Part shown: positions 1 to 8,527 of the stretch, in pieces
Layout: the number at the start of each line of letters is the position of its first letter
Position numbering within the stretch: position 1 is the stretch's first letter
Assembly: GCF_003352085.1 (NCBI RefSeq)
Contig: NZ_CP025804.1
Location: 4,278,001-4,342,000, forward strand
DNA length: 64,000 bases
Origin: Sulfitobacter sp. SK012
GTDB lineage: Bacteria > Pseudomonadota > Alphaproteobacteria > Rhodobacterales > Rhodobacteraceae
Direction of reading: 5' to 3'
Program-made: the position numbers and the translations under genes
The notes under the pieces: model-generated
The model's database searches: none
Told to the model about the DNA's origin: nothing
What the model saw: only the letters and a program-made list of their open reading frames with translations

Positions 1-225
1 TTCGCATTCTGGCACGGTTGTCATCACGCCGCCGATGCCGCCATCACGGGCGTTAATCATCGTGAAGTAATCCGCATAGCCGTCAGCAAAAGGGATGCCC
101 CCTGCCGCATATGGCCCAGTCCGGTAGCTCATGCTTGGAAATACAAGATCCGCCATCACGGGGCTTGCTGCCATCAGACCTGCGACGGCCCCCGCAGCAA
201 CTCGTTTACCTAGTCTATATTTCAT
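1..225 (-). CDS. ABC transporter substrate-binding protein, branched-chain amino acid/amide type (5' part only)
   Basis: The first 75 codons of a periplasmic binding protein; the gene runs off the left edge. The ATG at 225 follows the ribosome site GAGGAAACACC. The product begins with a Sec signal peptide (basic start MKYRLGKR, hydrophobic core, likely cleavage after SPVMA). It continues with YRTGPYAAGGIPFADGYADY and then MINARDGGIGGV, the N-terminal signature of the LivJ/LivK-type (Peripla_BP_6) family. It lies downstream of two permease genes and an ATPase gene on the same strand, so it should deliver ligand to that importer. The ligand cannot be read from the sequence; the acyl-CoA synthetase that heads the operon suggests an organic acid rather than, or as well as, an amino acid. 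Confidence 0.85.
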   Translation of the reverse strand, partial: MKYRLGKRVAAGAVAGLMAASPVMADLVFPSMSYRTGPYAAGGIPFADGYADYFTMINARDGGIGGVMTTVPECE

Positions 226-261
226 CGGTGTTTCCTCCCTTGGATATTATCCGATTAACTG

Positions 262-275
262 CCGGGTTTTCCCGG
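262..275 (-). other. Small stem-loop between permease and binding-protein genes
   Basis: A perfect 5-bp inverted repeat CCGGG/CCCGG with a 4-nt loop lies in the 94-bp gap between the LivM-type permease and the binding-protein gene. Intercistronic hairpins at this position often stabilise the binding-protein message relative to the permease message. There is no T-tract, so a terminator role is unlikely. The stem is short and could be chance. Confidence 0.25.
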
Positions 276-319
276 TCGTCCCGTAGGGTGAGCAATCTGC
301 CCACCCATGTGCCCCCAGC

Positions 320-1396
320 CTAGTGCGGGAAGGGCCACAATCTCAATTTCTCTTTGGCCACGCGCCACAGTTGCGCGATGCCATGTGGTTCTGCGATCAA
401 GAATATCACGATCAGCGCGCCCACGATCACCAACTGCAAATGCGCCACGATGTCCGTAGGCCAGCCCAGCAGATCCACGCCCACAACCTTGAGCACCACT
501 GGAAGCAATACCAAGAATGCCGCCCCGGCAAAGCTGCCAAAGATGCTGCCAAGCCCACCAATGATGATCATGAACAGCACCAAGAAAGACTTGGTGATGC
601 CGAACACCTCGCCGACCTCAACCGCGCCCAGATAGATCGCAAAGAACAATGCGCCTGAAATCCCGATGAAAAACGAGCTGACCGCAAATGCCGTCAGTTT
701 CGCACGCAGTGGGTTCACACCGATGATCTCGGCGGCGATATCCATATCCCGGATCGCCATCCAACGGCGCCCAACAGAGCCCCGCGTCAGATTGCGCGCG
801 ATCACCGCAGAGGCGATCGTAAAGATAAGACAGAACCCGTAAGCCGCCCAGGCTTCGGTGTTCGGCCCGGTGATGATGATCCCGAAAGTATCGCGTTCTG
901 GTGCACTGATCTGGCCCGAAGCGGAGTAGTTGTAAAACCACGGCACCCGGTTAAACAGCCACACCAAAAAGAACTGCGCCGCAAGCGTCGCCACGGCGAG
1001 GTAAAACCCCTTGATCCGCAAGCTTGGCAGACCAAACAGCACACCAACCGCGGCCGTAATCAGACCCGACAGCAAAACATGCACAAACATGCTCACATCA
1101 GGCATCGACGTCATCAACTTATAGCAAGCGTATGCCCCCACAGCCATGAACCCGCCGGTCCCAAGGCTCACCTGTCCGCAATATCCCACCAGAATATTCA
1201 ATCCAATCGCCGCGATCGCGTAGATCAAGAAGGGCATGAAAATCGAGTTCACCCAGTAGTCATTGACCATGAATGGAATGACCACAATCGCGATGAACAG
1301 CACCACATAGTAGCGGTAGCGATCAAACTTGATCGGAAATGTCTGCTGGTCCTCAGCATAGGTTGTGCTGAAATCGCCTGCTTCACGATAGAACAT
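320..1396 (-). CDS. Branched-chain amino acid-type ABC transporter permease (LivM family)
   Basis: 358-residue integral membrane protein, one of two permease subunits of the importer. After a hydrophilic N-terminus of about 28 residues come multiple hydrophobic helices. The segment NILVGYCGQVSLGTGGFMAVGAYA (about 67-90) is typical of LivM, and GGLGSIFGSFAGAAFLVLLP near residues 280-300 is the conserved late loop. The ATG at 1396 is preceded by GAAAGGGCTGC. The gene is separated from the upstream LivH-type permease by a small secreted-protein gene, which is unusual. It would pair with that permease in the inner membrane, driven by the ATPase encoded at 3504-4322. Confidence 0.9.
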   Translation of the reverse strand: MFYREAGDFSTTYAEDQQTFPIKFDRYRYYVVLFIAIVVIPFMVNDYWVNSIFMPFLIYAIAAIGLNILVGYCGQVSLGTGGFMAVGAYACYKLMTSMPDVSMFVHVLLSGLITAAVGVLFGLPSLRIKGFYLAVATLAAQFFLVWLFNRVPWFYNYSASGQISAPERDTFGIIITGPNTEAWAAYGFCLIFTIASAVIARNLTRGSVGRRWMAIRDMDIAAEIIGVNPLRAKLTAFAVSSFFIGISGALFFAIYLGAVEVGEVFGITKSFLVLFMIIIGGLGSIFGSFAGAAFLVLLPVVLKVVGVDLLGWPTDIVAHLQLVIVGALIVIFLIAEPHGIAQLWRVAKEKLRLWPFPH

Positions 1397-1441
1397 ATGT
1401 GCAGCCCTTTCTGGACATTTGTGATCGTGCCGAAATACTCA

Positions 1442-1882
1442 TCATTGCAGCCACTCCCGGAACCGCTTGTAACTATCGCTCAAGGTTACATCCGTCAAAG
1501 ATACCTCGCCGTCGACCTGCACCGCAGACAACAACAACCAGTATTCGACGTCTGCACCAACGGTGAAGTACAATATCTCAGATGTGAAATTGGGGCTGTG
1601 AACCCGGCGGCTTAGCAAAACGCATCGGTCGAAACCTTCAAGCCCCTGCAGTTTGAGCCGATTAAGACCCCTAACCACTTCGTTCTCGCGGTTGCCGCCC
1701 ATATCCACCTGCGCGGCAGCCAACTCAAAGTTTCCTTCAAGCATTGCTGCCTTAAAGGTCTCAAATTTCTCGATCTGCGGGCCGCCGGCGTCGTCGATAC
1801 AGGCAGCTTGAACAGTTGTGGCTACGCCGAGAGCGCACGCAAAGAGGCCTATACGCTTCGCTAATTCTAACAGTCGCGTCAT
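1442..1882 (-). CDS. Small secreted protein of unknown function inside the ABC operon
   Basis: 146 residues if started at the ATG at 1882, which has GAGAGG seven bases upstream within the end of the preceding permease gene; a TTG at 1897 is an alternative. The first 26 residues form a clear signal peptide (MTRLLELAKRIGLFACALGV, cleavage after VQA). The mature protein has only two cysteines, an acidic middle, and a C-terminal stretch DVEYWLLLSAVQVDGEVSLT that looks like beta-strands. No family was recognised. It sits between the LivH-type and LivM-type permease genes with a 1-nt gap to the former, so it is almost certainly co-translated with the importer. A periplasmic accessory role is inferred only from context. 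Confidence 0.7.
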   Translation of the reverse strand: MTRLLELAKRIGLFACALGVATTVQAACIDDAGGPQIEKFETFKAAMLEGNFELAAAQVDMGGNRENEVVRGLNRLKLQGLEGFDRCVLLSRRVHSPNFTSEILYFTVGADVEYWLLLSAVQVDGEVSLTDVTLSDSYKRFREWLQ

Positions 1883-1883
1883 A

Positions 1884-2891
1884 TCAAACCCTCTCAATGA
1901 TCTTCTCCCCGAACAAACCCTGCGGACGGAACACCAGGAAGACGAGCGCTAGCATGTAGGCAAACCAATTCTCTGTGGCACCACCAAGGAATGGCGAACC
2001 GATTAAGAACTCAAACATCTTCTCGCCGACCCCGATGATCAAACCGCCGACGATTGCACCAGGGATCGAGGTAAACCCACCCAGCATCAACACTGGCAAT
2101 GCCTTAAGCGCGATGAGTGACAGCGAGAACTGCACACCCGACTTCGCGCCCCACATGATCCCTGCAACCAGCGCCACGAAACCAGCCAGCGACCATACCA
2201 ATATCCAGATGAAGTTCAGCGAAACCCCCACGGACAGTGCTGCCTGATGGTCATCCGCCACAGCCCGCATCGCGCGCCCTTGCTTGGTATATTGCGCAAA
2301 CATCACCAACCCTAAGACCAAGACCGCGGCAATGATGCTCGCCACGATATCCAAATTGTCGATGAAAAAGCCGTAGCCAAAGGTGTTGTACGTCGTCTCA
2401 TCAATCCACGAGTTCAGCCCTTGAGGAAGGCAAAGCCCTTCGGTCGCACAAACATTCAGCGCCTTAAGTTCGGACCCCCACATCAAATCGGCCACGCCCT
2501 CAAGGAAATACGCCAATCCAATCGTCGCCATGAACAGGATGATCGGCTCTTGGCCCACTAGATGTCGAAACACCAACCGCTGCACCAGTACAGCCAGCAC
2601 AACCATCACCATAACGGTAAATAGGATCGCAAAACCCGAATGCACGGTCCACCCGAACTTGTGCACATCCGTGCCAAAGATCGCGTTGATCAGATGCGCA
2701 AACGGCACCTGCCCGTTTTGAATACCCACCAGCGTCATCGCCGCAAAAAGCGCCATAACCCCTTGGGCATAATTGAAAATTCCGGATGCTTTGTAGATCA
2801 ATACAAAGCCCAAAGCCACAAGCGCATAGAGCACCCCTGCCATCAGCCCGTTAAGAAACACCTCGATGGTGAAAGCCAGTTGTTCGTTCAT
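1884..2891 (-). CDS. Branched-chain amino acid-type ABC transporter permease (LivH family)
   Basis: 335-residue membrane protein, the second permease subunit. It opens with FLNGLMAGVLYALVALGFVL and continues IYKASGIFNYAQGVMALF (about 33-50), the N-terminal LivH signature. A second conserved block, GFTSIPGAIVGGLIIGVGEK, lies near residues 270-290. The start ATG at 2891 overlaps the stop of the preceding gene by one base (TGATG), so translation is coupled. It forms the membrane channel together with the LivM-type permease at 320-1396. Confidence 0.92.
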   Translation of the reverse strand: MNEQLAFTIEVFLNGLMAGVLYALVALGFVLIYKASGIFNYAQGVMALFAAMTLVGIQNGQVPFAHLINAIFGTDVHKFGWTVHSGFAILFTVMVMVVLAVLVQRLVFRHLVGQEPIILFMATIGLAYFLEGVADLMWGSELKALNVCATEGLCLPQGLNSWIDETTYNTFGYGFFIDNLDIVASIIAAVLVLGLVMFAQYTKQGRAMRAVADDHQAALSVGVSLNFIWILVWSLAGFVALVAGIMWGAKSGVQFSLSLIALKALPVLMLGGFTSIPGAIVGGLIIGVGEKMFEFLIGSPFLGGATENWFAYMLALVFLVFRPQGLFGEKIIERV

Positions 2892-3511
2892 CAGTTTTTC
2901 TCCATCGACAACAACTTACGTGTGTGTTCGCGCGGGCGCATGTAAGCAACCTTAACCCGGGTGAGTCCCTTCGAAAGGTTCCAGTTCATCGTCAATTCAG
3001 TGACGCGTCCGTCGTCACGCTGCCCTGCCAGAAAAACTGCAGCAAACGCATGATCCATTCGTTTTGCTGACTTGGGTTCGATCGAACTTCTCGTCGCAAA
3101 ATCCTTGCCGGTACCTTGCTTCCACACTCGATAGCCGTTCGAAAAATCAGCGTAGCTGACACCGACCATCAGCAACTCGCAGGCTGGCGTGTTGTCGTAA
3201 TAGACGACCGAAATACGCGAATGCGGTGTTTTAAGAAAACCCAGCGTGTCGCTGTGGAGCTTAGGGAACGCAAAGTCGCGGCGCGCCTTACCCGGTAACG
3301 GAGAAAGGGATGAACGATCGAGTGTTTCCGGATCAGCCAGAAACGCAGAGCAAAAGGCCGTGTAAGCCGCACACATGTGCCTATACTCCGCGACTCTCTC
3401 GCCATCGCACAGCTCAGCATCCTTTGCCTGAGCCGCCGAAGACAACAAAGCAAAGGCTACAATTGTCCCGCATCTACGCAACGCCGCCACAAGTCTCCCC
3501 AAATCAATCAT
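2891..3511 (-). CDS. Second small secreted protein of unknown function inside the ABC operon
   Basis: 206 residues from the ATG at 3511, which overlaps the end of the ATPase gene by eight bases. The start MIDLGRLVAALRRCGTIVAF and a cut after AAQA (about residue 29) form a signal peptide. The mature protein has several cysteines in its first third (ELC, HMC, FC) and one later (PAC), suggesting periplasmic disulfides, and ends basic (REHTRKLLSMEKN). No family was recognised. It overlaps genes at both ends (ATPase by 8 bp, LivH-type permease by 1 bp), which is strong evidence of co-translation with the importer. TTG at 3535 is an alternative start. Confidence 0.68.
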   Translation of the reverse strand: MIDLGRLVAALRRCGTIVAFALLSSAAQAKDAELCDGERVAEYRHMCAAYTAFCSAFLADPETLDRSSLSPLPGKARRDFAFPKLHSDTLGFLKTPHSRISVVYYDNTPACELLMVGVSYADFSNGYRVWKQGTGKDFATRSSIEPKSAKRMDHAFAAVFLAGQRDDGRVTELTMNWNLSKGLTRVKVAYMRPREHTRKLLSMEKN

Positions 3512-4322
3512 GCGCAACACCCAGATACGCATCAATCACCTCTTGATTGTTGCGTACTTCGCTTGGTGTCCCGTCGCCGATCTTGCGGCCATAATCCATC
3601 ACGACCACCCGGTCGCTCAGGTCCATCACCACGCCCATGTCATGCTCAATCAGCGCAATCGTGGTGCCAAATTCGTCGTTCACGTCCAGAATAAAGCGGC
3701 TCATGTCCTCTTTTTCCTCGACGTTCATTCCCGCCATCGGTTCATCCAGCAACAAGATCGACGGCTCAGCGGCCAAGGCCCGCGCCAGCTCGACGCGCTT
3801 TTTCAAACCGTAAGGCAGACGCGATACAGGCGTCTTGCGAATGGCCTGAATTTCCAAGAAATCGATGATCCTTTCGGCAACTTCCCGGTTCGCAATCTCT
3901 TCTGCTTCCGCTTTGCCCTTCCAGAACGCCTGCGCGAACAACCCGGTCTTCATGTGGGTCAACCGCCCCGTCATCACGTTATCAAGCACAGACATGCCCT
4001 CAAACAGCGCAATATTCTGGAACGTCCGCGCAATTCCCTGCTCGGCCACCTGAAACGGCTTCATCTGCGGACGGCGCGCGCCCTTGTACCAGACTTCACC
4101 TTTTTGCGGCACGTAAAAGCCTGAAATCACATTCAACATCGACGATTTCCCAGCCCCATTCGGCCCAATAATCGCCCGAATCTCACCTTCGCGAATATCA
4201 AACGAGATATCCTTGATCGCCTCCACCCCGCCAAAGCTCAGCGTGATGTTTTTCATCTCCATGACCACAGGGCCAATCGTGCGCCCGTCTGCCGTCTGAT
4301 AGCTGTCGGCCAAATCCTTCAT
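3504..4322 (-). CDS. Branched-chain amino acid-type ABC transporter ATP-binding protein (LivG family)
   Basis: 272-residue cytoplasmic ATPase. Walker A is GPNGAGKS at 53-60, the signature-like LPYGLKKR is at 169-176, Walker B ILLLDEP at 189-195 and the switch histidine H227 in LIEHDMG. FQNIALFEGMSVLDNV near 101-116 and the C-terminal GTPSEV region are typical of LivG. The ATG at 4322 has GAGAGGATCC upstream. The partner LivF ATPase is not in the window and is probably beyond the left edge. A 130-bp gap separates it from the acyl-CoA synthetase gene upstream. Confidence 0.93.
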   Translation of the reverse strand: MKDLADSYQTADGRTIGPVVMEMKNITLSFGGVEAIKDISFDIREGEIRAIIGPNGAGKSSMLNVISGFYVPQKGEVWYKGARRPQMKPFQVAEQGIARTFQNIALFEGMSVLDNVMTGRLTHMKTGLFAQAFWKGKAEAEEIANREVAERIIDFLEIQAIRKTPVSRLPYGLKKRVELARALAAEPSILLLDEPMAGMNVEEKEDMSRFILDVNDEFGTTIALIEHDMGVVMDLSDRVVVMDYGRKIGDGTPSEVRNNQEVIDAYLGVAHD

Positions 4323-4452
4323 GCGGATCCTCTCTCACAATTGGATATCATTCCCCAAACGCAGTTTTCGGTCCCGTGACACGTCACACGCATGCTGGCA
4401 TTCCGATTACGGGATGGCGGGCGGGACGTCGTCGCAGACGCGTGCTGTTGCG

Positions 4453-6423
4453 TCATTGCGCCGCCATCCGGGCCGCAACCGGCATCACATTGGCGCTGCG
4501 CACTTCTAGCGTCGCTTTGATCGACCCCTTGCGACCATCTTCATAGGTCACTTCTGTCTCGGTGCTCACCGACTTGGACCCATCATAAAGTGCCGCGATG
4601 ATATCGGCGTATTTCTCACCGATAATCTTGCGGCGTACTTTGCGGGTGCGGGTCAATTCGCCGTCATCCGCATCCAGCTCTTTGTGCAGGACAACAAAGC
4701 GGTGCACTTGGCAGCCCGACAGCATCTCGTCTTGGGCAACGCTCGCGTTGACCTCTTCGACATGTTCCTGGATTTGCCCCATCACCTGCGGATGCCGCGC
4801 AAGCTCTTGGTAGGACGCGTAACCGATGTTGTTTCGCTCAGCCCAGTTGCCCACAGCCGTCAGGTCAATATTGATAAACGCAGTGCATTCGCTGCGCTCA
4901 TTACCAAACAGCACAACCTCAAGAATGTTGGGAAAGAACTTCAGTTTATTCTCAACGTATTTTGGCGCAAAGAGTGATCCATCAGCCATTTTGCCAACGT
5001 CTTTGGCCCGGTCAATGATCCGCAAATGGCCTGAACCTTCTTCGATAAACCCTGCATCGCCTGTCGCAACCCAACCTTCGGCATCCTTGGTGTCGCGGGT
5101 GCTTTCGGGGTTTTTGTAATACTCAACGAACACGCCCGGCGAGCGGTAGAAAACCTCACCGTTGTCAGCAATCTTCAGCTCCACACCGGGGCACGCAACC
5201 CCCACCGTATCGCTGCGCACTTCGCCATCAGGCTGCGCGGTGATGAAAACCGTCGCTTCTGTCTGGCCGTAAAGCTGTTTGAGGTTGATCCCGAGGCTTC
5301 GGTAGAAATCAAAGATCTCCGGCCCAATCGCCTCGCCCGCCGTATAGCCCACACGCACGCGGCTAAAGCCCAGCGTGTTTTTGAGTGGCCCATAGATGAA
5401 CAACTCGCCCAGACGGTATTTCAGCCGGTCCATCCCGCCAACATCTTCGCCATCAAGGATCGCAGGGCCCACTTTGCGCGCATGGGCCATGAAATAATCG
5501 AACAGCCGTTTTTTCATCGGGCTGGCATCTTCCATTCGGATCATCACATTGGTCAGCTGCGTTTCAAACACCCGAGGCGGTGCAAAATAATAGGTAGGGC
5601 CTATTTCACGCAGATCGACATGCATGGTTTCCGCGCTTTCAGGACAGTTGGTGCAAAACCCCGTCCACAGCGCTTGGCCCACCGAAAAGATAAAATCGCC
5701 AACCCAAGCCATCGGCAGGTAGGCAAGAATGTCATCGCTTTGGCGCAAATCATCAAACTCAGACGAAGATTTTGCCGTCTCGATGATGTTGCGGTTGCTC
5801 AACACCACGCCCTTAGGCTTGCCGGTTGTGCCGGAAGTATAAAGCATCACACCAGTGCTGTCGTAATTCAGCTTGGCCTCACGTGACGCCAGCTCAGCTT
5901 CGAGTTTGCCGCGCGCCTTCCGGCCCGCTTCCTGAACCAATGCATATTGGTCCAGCAGCGCATGGTCATATTTGCGCAATCCCCGCGGATCGAGGTAAAC
6001 CATCCGCTCAAAATTCGGCAGCTGGTCTTCGACTTCAAGGATCTTATCCACCTGTTCTTGGTCGCCGACCACGGCCATGCGCGCACCACAATGGCTCATC
6101 ACATAGGCCATCTCTTCGGCGTTGGCGTCTTGATACAGGGGCACAGGTACGCCGCCACACATCTCAATCGCCATCATCGCCCAATAAAGCGTTGGCCGGT
6201 TGCGTCCGATCACAGCGACAAAATCGCCTTCGTTGACCCCTAGATTCAAAAGCCCCAGCGCCAGCGCTTCGACTTCTTCAAGCGTCTGCGACCAGCTCCA
6301 CGTCTGCCAGATGCCATATTCTTTTTCACGATAAGCAGGAGCGTCGGCAAACATCGCCGCATTGCGTCGCAGCAACGCAGGCATTGAACGGGTATCCCCG
6401 CCTTGAGGTGTCATGTCGGCCAA
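4453..6423 (-). CDS. AMP-dependent acyl-CoA synthetase (long-chain type)
   Basis: 656 residues from a TTG at 6423, chosen because GGGAGGAG lies eight bases upstream; the ATG at 6414 is the next choice. It activates a carboxylic acid to its CoA thioester via an acyl-adenylate. The ATP-binding motif YTSGTTGKPKG is at about 195-205, followed by YGQTEATVF and a GDAGFIEEGSGHLRIIDRAK block holding the conserved Asp/Arg, then KYVENKLKF. Length and motifs match long-chain (FadD15-like) ligases. As first gene of the importer operon it suggests that the imported compound, or a product of it, is trapped as a CoA ester. The acyl specificity is unknown. Confidence 0.88.
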   Translation of the reverse strand: MADMTPQGGDTRSMPALLRRNAAMFADAPAYREKEYGIWQTWSWSQTLEEVEALALGLLNLGVNEGDFVAVIGRNRPTLYWAMMAIEMCGGVPVPLYQDANAEEMAYVMSHCGARMAVVGDQEQVDKILEVEDQLPNFERMVYLDPRGLRKYDHALLDQYALVQEAGRKARGKLEAELASREAKLNYDSTGVMLYTSGTTGKPKGVVLSNRNIIETAKSSSEFDDLRQSDDILAYLPMAWVGDFIFSVGQALWTGFCTNCPESAETMHVDLREIGPTYYFAPPRVFETQLTNVMIRMEDASPMKKRLFDYFMAHARKVGPAILDGEDVGGMDRLKYRLGELFIYGPLKNTLGFSRVRVGYTAGEAIGPEIFDFYRSLGINLKQLYGQTEATVFITAQPDGEVRSDTVGVACPGVELKIADNGEVFYRSPGVFVEYYKNPESTRDTKDAEGWVATGDAGFIEEGSGHLRIIDRAKDVGKMADGSLFAPKYVENKLKFFPNILEVVLFGNERSECTAFINIDLTAVGNWAERNNIGYASYQELARHPQVMGQIQEHVEEVNASVAQDEMLSGCQVHRFVVLHKELDADDGELTRTRKVRRKIIGEKYADIIAALYDGSKSVSTETEVTYEDGRKGSIKATLEVRSANVMPVAARMAAQ

Positions 6424-6616
6424 AAAAGTCTCCTCCCAAACCGCGCCTCTATTGGGCACGTATAATCGCTTGCACGATTCTGTTGTCGTACAAGGATGAT
6501 GCATCCACTGTCAGCGTCAACTTTTTCCTGATGTTTTCGCAATCCTTACGAATTGTTACAGCCCTTCCCCCCTCTCGCTCTCTGGTGCAAAGTTGGCATT
6601 GCGAAAGGAGACACCG

Positions 6617-8527
6617 ATGCACATTGCTGATGACGTGACCAAGGCTATGACCACTGCCGGGCTGAACCTGATTGCTCAGGCGCTGTCCATCTATAACAAT
6701 GACCTGCGCCTCGTTGTCTGCAACGCCCCTTTTCAGCAGATGTTTTCTCTTCCCGATGCGCTTGTCACGCCCGGTGCTACATTTCAGGACAGCATCCTCT
6801 TTCTCGCTCAATCTGGCGAATATGGGCATATCGAAGACCTTGAGGCTTTCTTGACAGAACGGACAATGCAGGCCCGCGCATTCGAGCCGCATTACATGGA
6901 ACGCACCCGCGCCAATGGCAGAACCATTAGCGTTGAAGGATCACCCCTTCCCGATGGCGGTTGGGTCACCGTCTACACCGACATCTCCGCCACCAAAGCG
7001 CAGGAAACATTGCTGCGCGCCCGTGCTGGTGCGCTGAATGATCAGGTCCTTGCGCACACTGAACAATTGGCGGCGACCAACCGCGAACTTGCCGCCAGCA
7101 TCACAGCTCTTGAGGAAACCAAACGCCAGCTTACCGCCAGTGAGGCCCGTACGCGACTGACAACCGAAATGATGCCGGCTCATATCGCGCATGTGGACGC
7201 CACAGGTCACTATACGTACTCCAACCGCAAGCTATCATCGGTGCTGCCCGGCAGACACTCCGCGATCCTTGGCCGCCACATTCGTGACGCGCTTGGAACT
7301 TTTGCCCATGACAAAATCGCATCCGCGCTCGATACGGCCTACAGCGGCGCCGCAAGCGTTGTGGAATTCACCGATGATCCCAGCGCGCGTCGCATCCGTA
7401 CGGCCTTTACCCCTGACATGCAGGGCGGCGTCTATATCCTGTCGATGGACGTGACCGAAGAAACCCAAACCCGCGTGGCCCTACAACAGACCCGCAAACG
7501 CGAACTCGCCGCGCAGATGATCTCTGGCCTTGCGCATGATTTCTCGAATTTGCTGACCATCATCCTTGGCATGCAATCGCGCCTTGGCACCCTGCCCACC
7601 TTGCCCGGTGATGCCGAACCGCTGATCGAAGGCACGCTGGCTGCGGCCCGCCGTGGGGGTGCGCTGCTCAGCACAATCGCCGAGATGACAGGCGCGCGCA
7701 CCCTGCGCCCCGTTGCCACTGACATACCCACCCTCATGGGTGATCTCGCGACACTTGCCGCCGCAACGTTGCCAACGGCTGTGCAACTTGACCTCGATAT
7801 CCAGACACCACAAAGCCCTGTTTTACTTGACAAAGGCATGGTGCAAGACAGCCTGCTGAACCTCATTCTCAATGCCCGTGATGCTTGCGGTGCGTCGGGG
7901 CGTATCACCCTGACGGTTCGGCTGGTGCATGACACGTGGATCGAATGGCAACTCGCTGATACTGGTCCCGGCTTCTCAGACGCCGCACTCAAACGTGCCT
8001 TCGATCCATTCTTTACCACCAAAGGGGCCGAAGGGTCGGGCCTCGGGCTCTCCATGGTTTACGACATGACCAAAATCGCTGGCGGTGATCTGCGCCTATC
8101 CAACGGCCCAGACGGAGCCTGCGTTACACTACGCCTGCCCTACCGCGCCGCGGTCAGTGCTCCCACCGGTCTGGCTTTGCTTGTCGAAGACCGCGACGAT
8201 CTGCGCGCGTTGCTGCGCGACATGTTGATGGAAATCGGCCATTCCGTGATCGAAGCTGCCAGCGCCGATGAAGCCACCGCCCTGCTTGCCGATCTACCTG
8301 AGATTTCGCTGATCCTCTCAGACATCCAACTTGCAGGTGCCGCAACCGGCATCGACCTCGTGCGGCGTCTTGGCCCCGGCTGTCTGCCGCTGATCCTGAT
8401 GACCTCGTTGCCGCCCGACGCCCCCTTGTTCCTTGAGGCGCAAAAACACGCCCCCGTCTTGCGCAAACCCTTTGCTGCGTCTGATCTGACATCGTTGATC
8501 GCCCCGCGCGATGTGGCCGCCCAATGA
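6617..8527 (+). CDS. Hybrid sensor histidine kinase with two PAS-like domains and a C-terminal receiver
   Basis: 636 residues from the ATG at 6617 (AAAGGAG eight bases upstream). The N-terminal region (about 10-110) resembles PAS_7, then comes a coiled coil (about 130-175) and a second PAS-like segment. The HisKA box LAHDFSNLLT carries phospho-acceptor H307. The catalytic domain has NLILNARDAC (N box) and DTGPGFSD, FDPFFTTK, GSGLGLS (G boxes). A degenerate receiver domain follows, with D569 in LILSDIQL and a C-terminal RKPF. There are no transmembrane segments, so it senses an internal signal. It overlaps the next regulator gene by 4 bp and is divergent from the acyl-CoA synthetase/importer operon, which it may control. 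Confidence 0.9.
   Translation: MHIADDVTKAMTTAGLNLIAQALSIYNNDLRLVVCNAPFQQMFSLPDALVTPGATFQDSILFLAQSGEYGHIEDLEAFLTERTMQARAFEPHYMERTRANGRTISVEGSPLPDGGWVTVYTDISATKAQETLLRARAGALNDQVLAHTEQLAATNRELAASITALEETKRQLTASEARTRLTTEMMPAHIAHVDATGHYTYSNRKLSSVLPGRHSAILGRHIRDALGTFAHDKIASALDTAYSGAASVVEFTDDPSARRIRTAFTPDMQGGVYILSMDVTEETQTRVALQQTRKRELAAQMISGLAHDFSNLLTIILGMQSRLGTLPTLPGDAEPLIEGTLAAARRGGALLSTIAEMTGARTLRPVATDIPTLMGDLATLAAATLPTAVQLDLDIQTPQSPVLLDKGMVQDSLLNLILNARDACGASGRITLTVRLVHDTWIEWQLADTGPGFSDAALKRAFDPFFTTKGAEGSGLGLSMVYDMTKIAGGDLRLSNGPDGACVTLRLPYRAAVSAPTGLALLVEDRDDLRALLRDMLMEIGHSVIEAASADEATALLADLPEISLILSDIQLAGAATGIDLVRRLGPGCLPLILMTSLPPDAPLFLEAQKHAPVLRKPFAASDLTSLIAPRDVAAQ

Noticed and set aside
4376..4387. 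Small dyad GTGAC-AC-GTCAC between the ATPase and acyl-CoA synthetase genes
   Set aside because: Arms of only five bases with a 2-nt centre are expected by chance at this length; no second copy or context supports an operator.
7432..8055. A 207-codon minus-strand frame opposite the hybrid kinase
   Set aside because: It is antisense to the kinase core with its HisKA and ATPase motifs, is Ser/Arg-rich, and has no ribosome site or recognisable domain; it is a shadow of a GC-rich gene.
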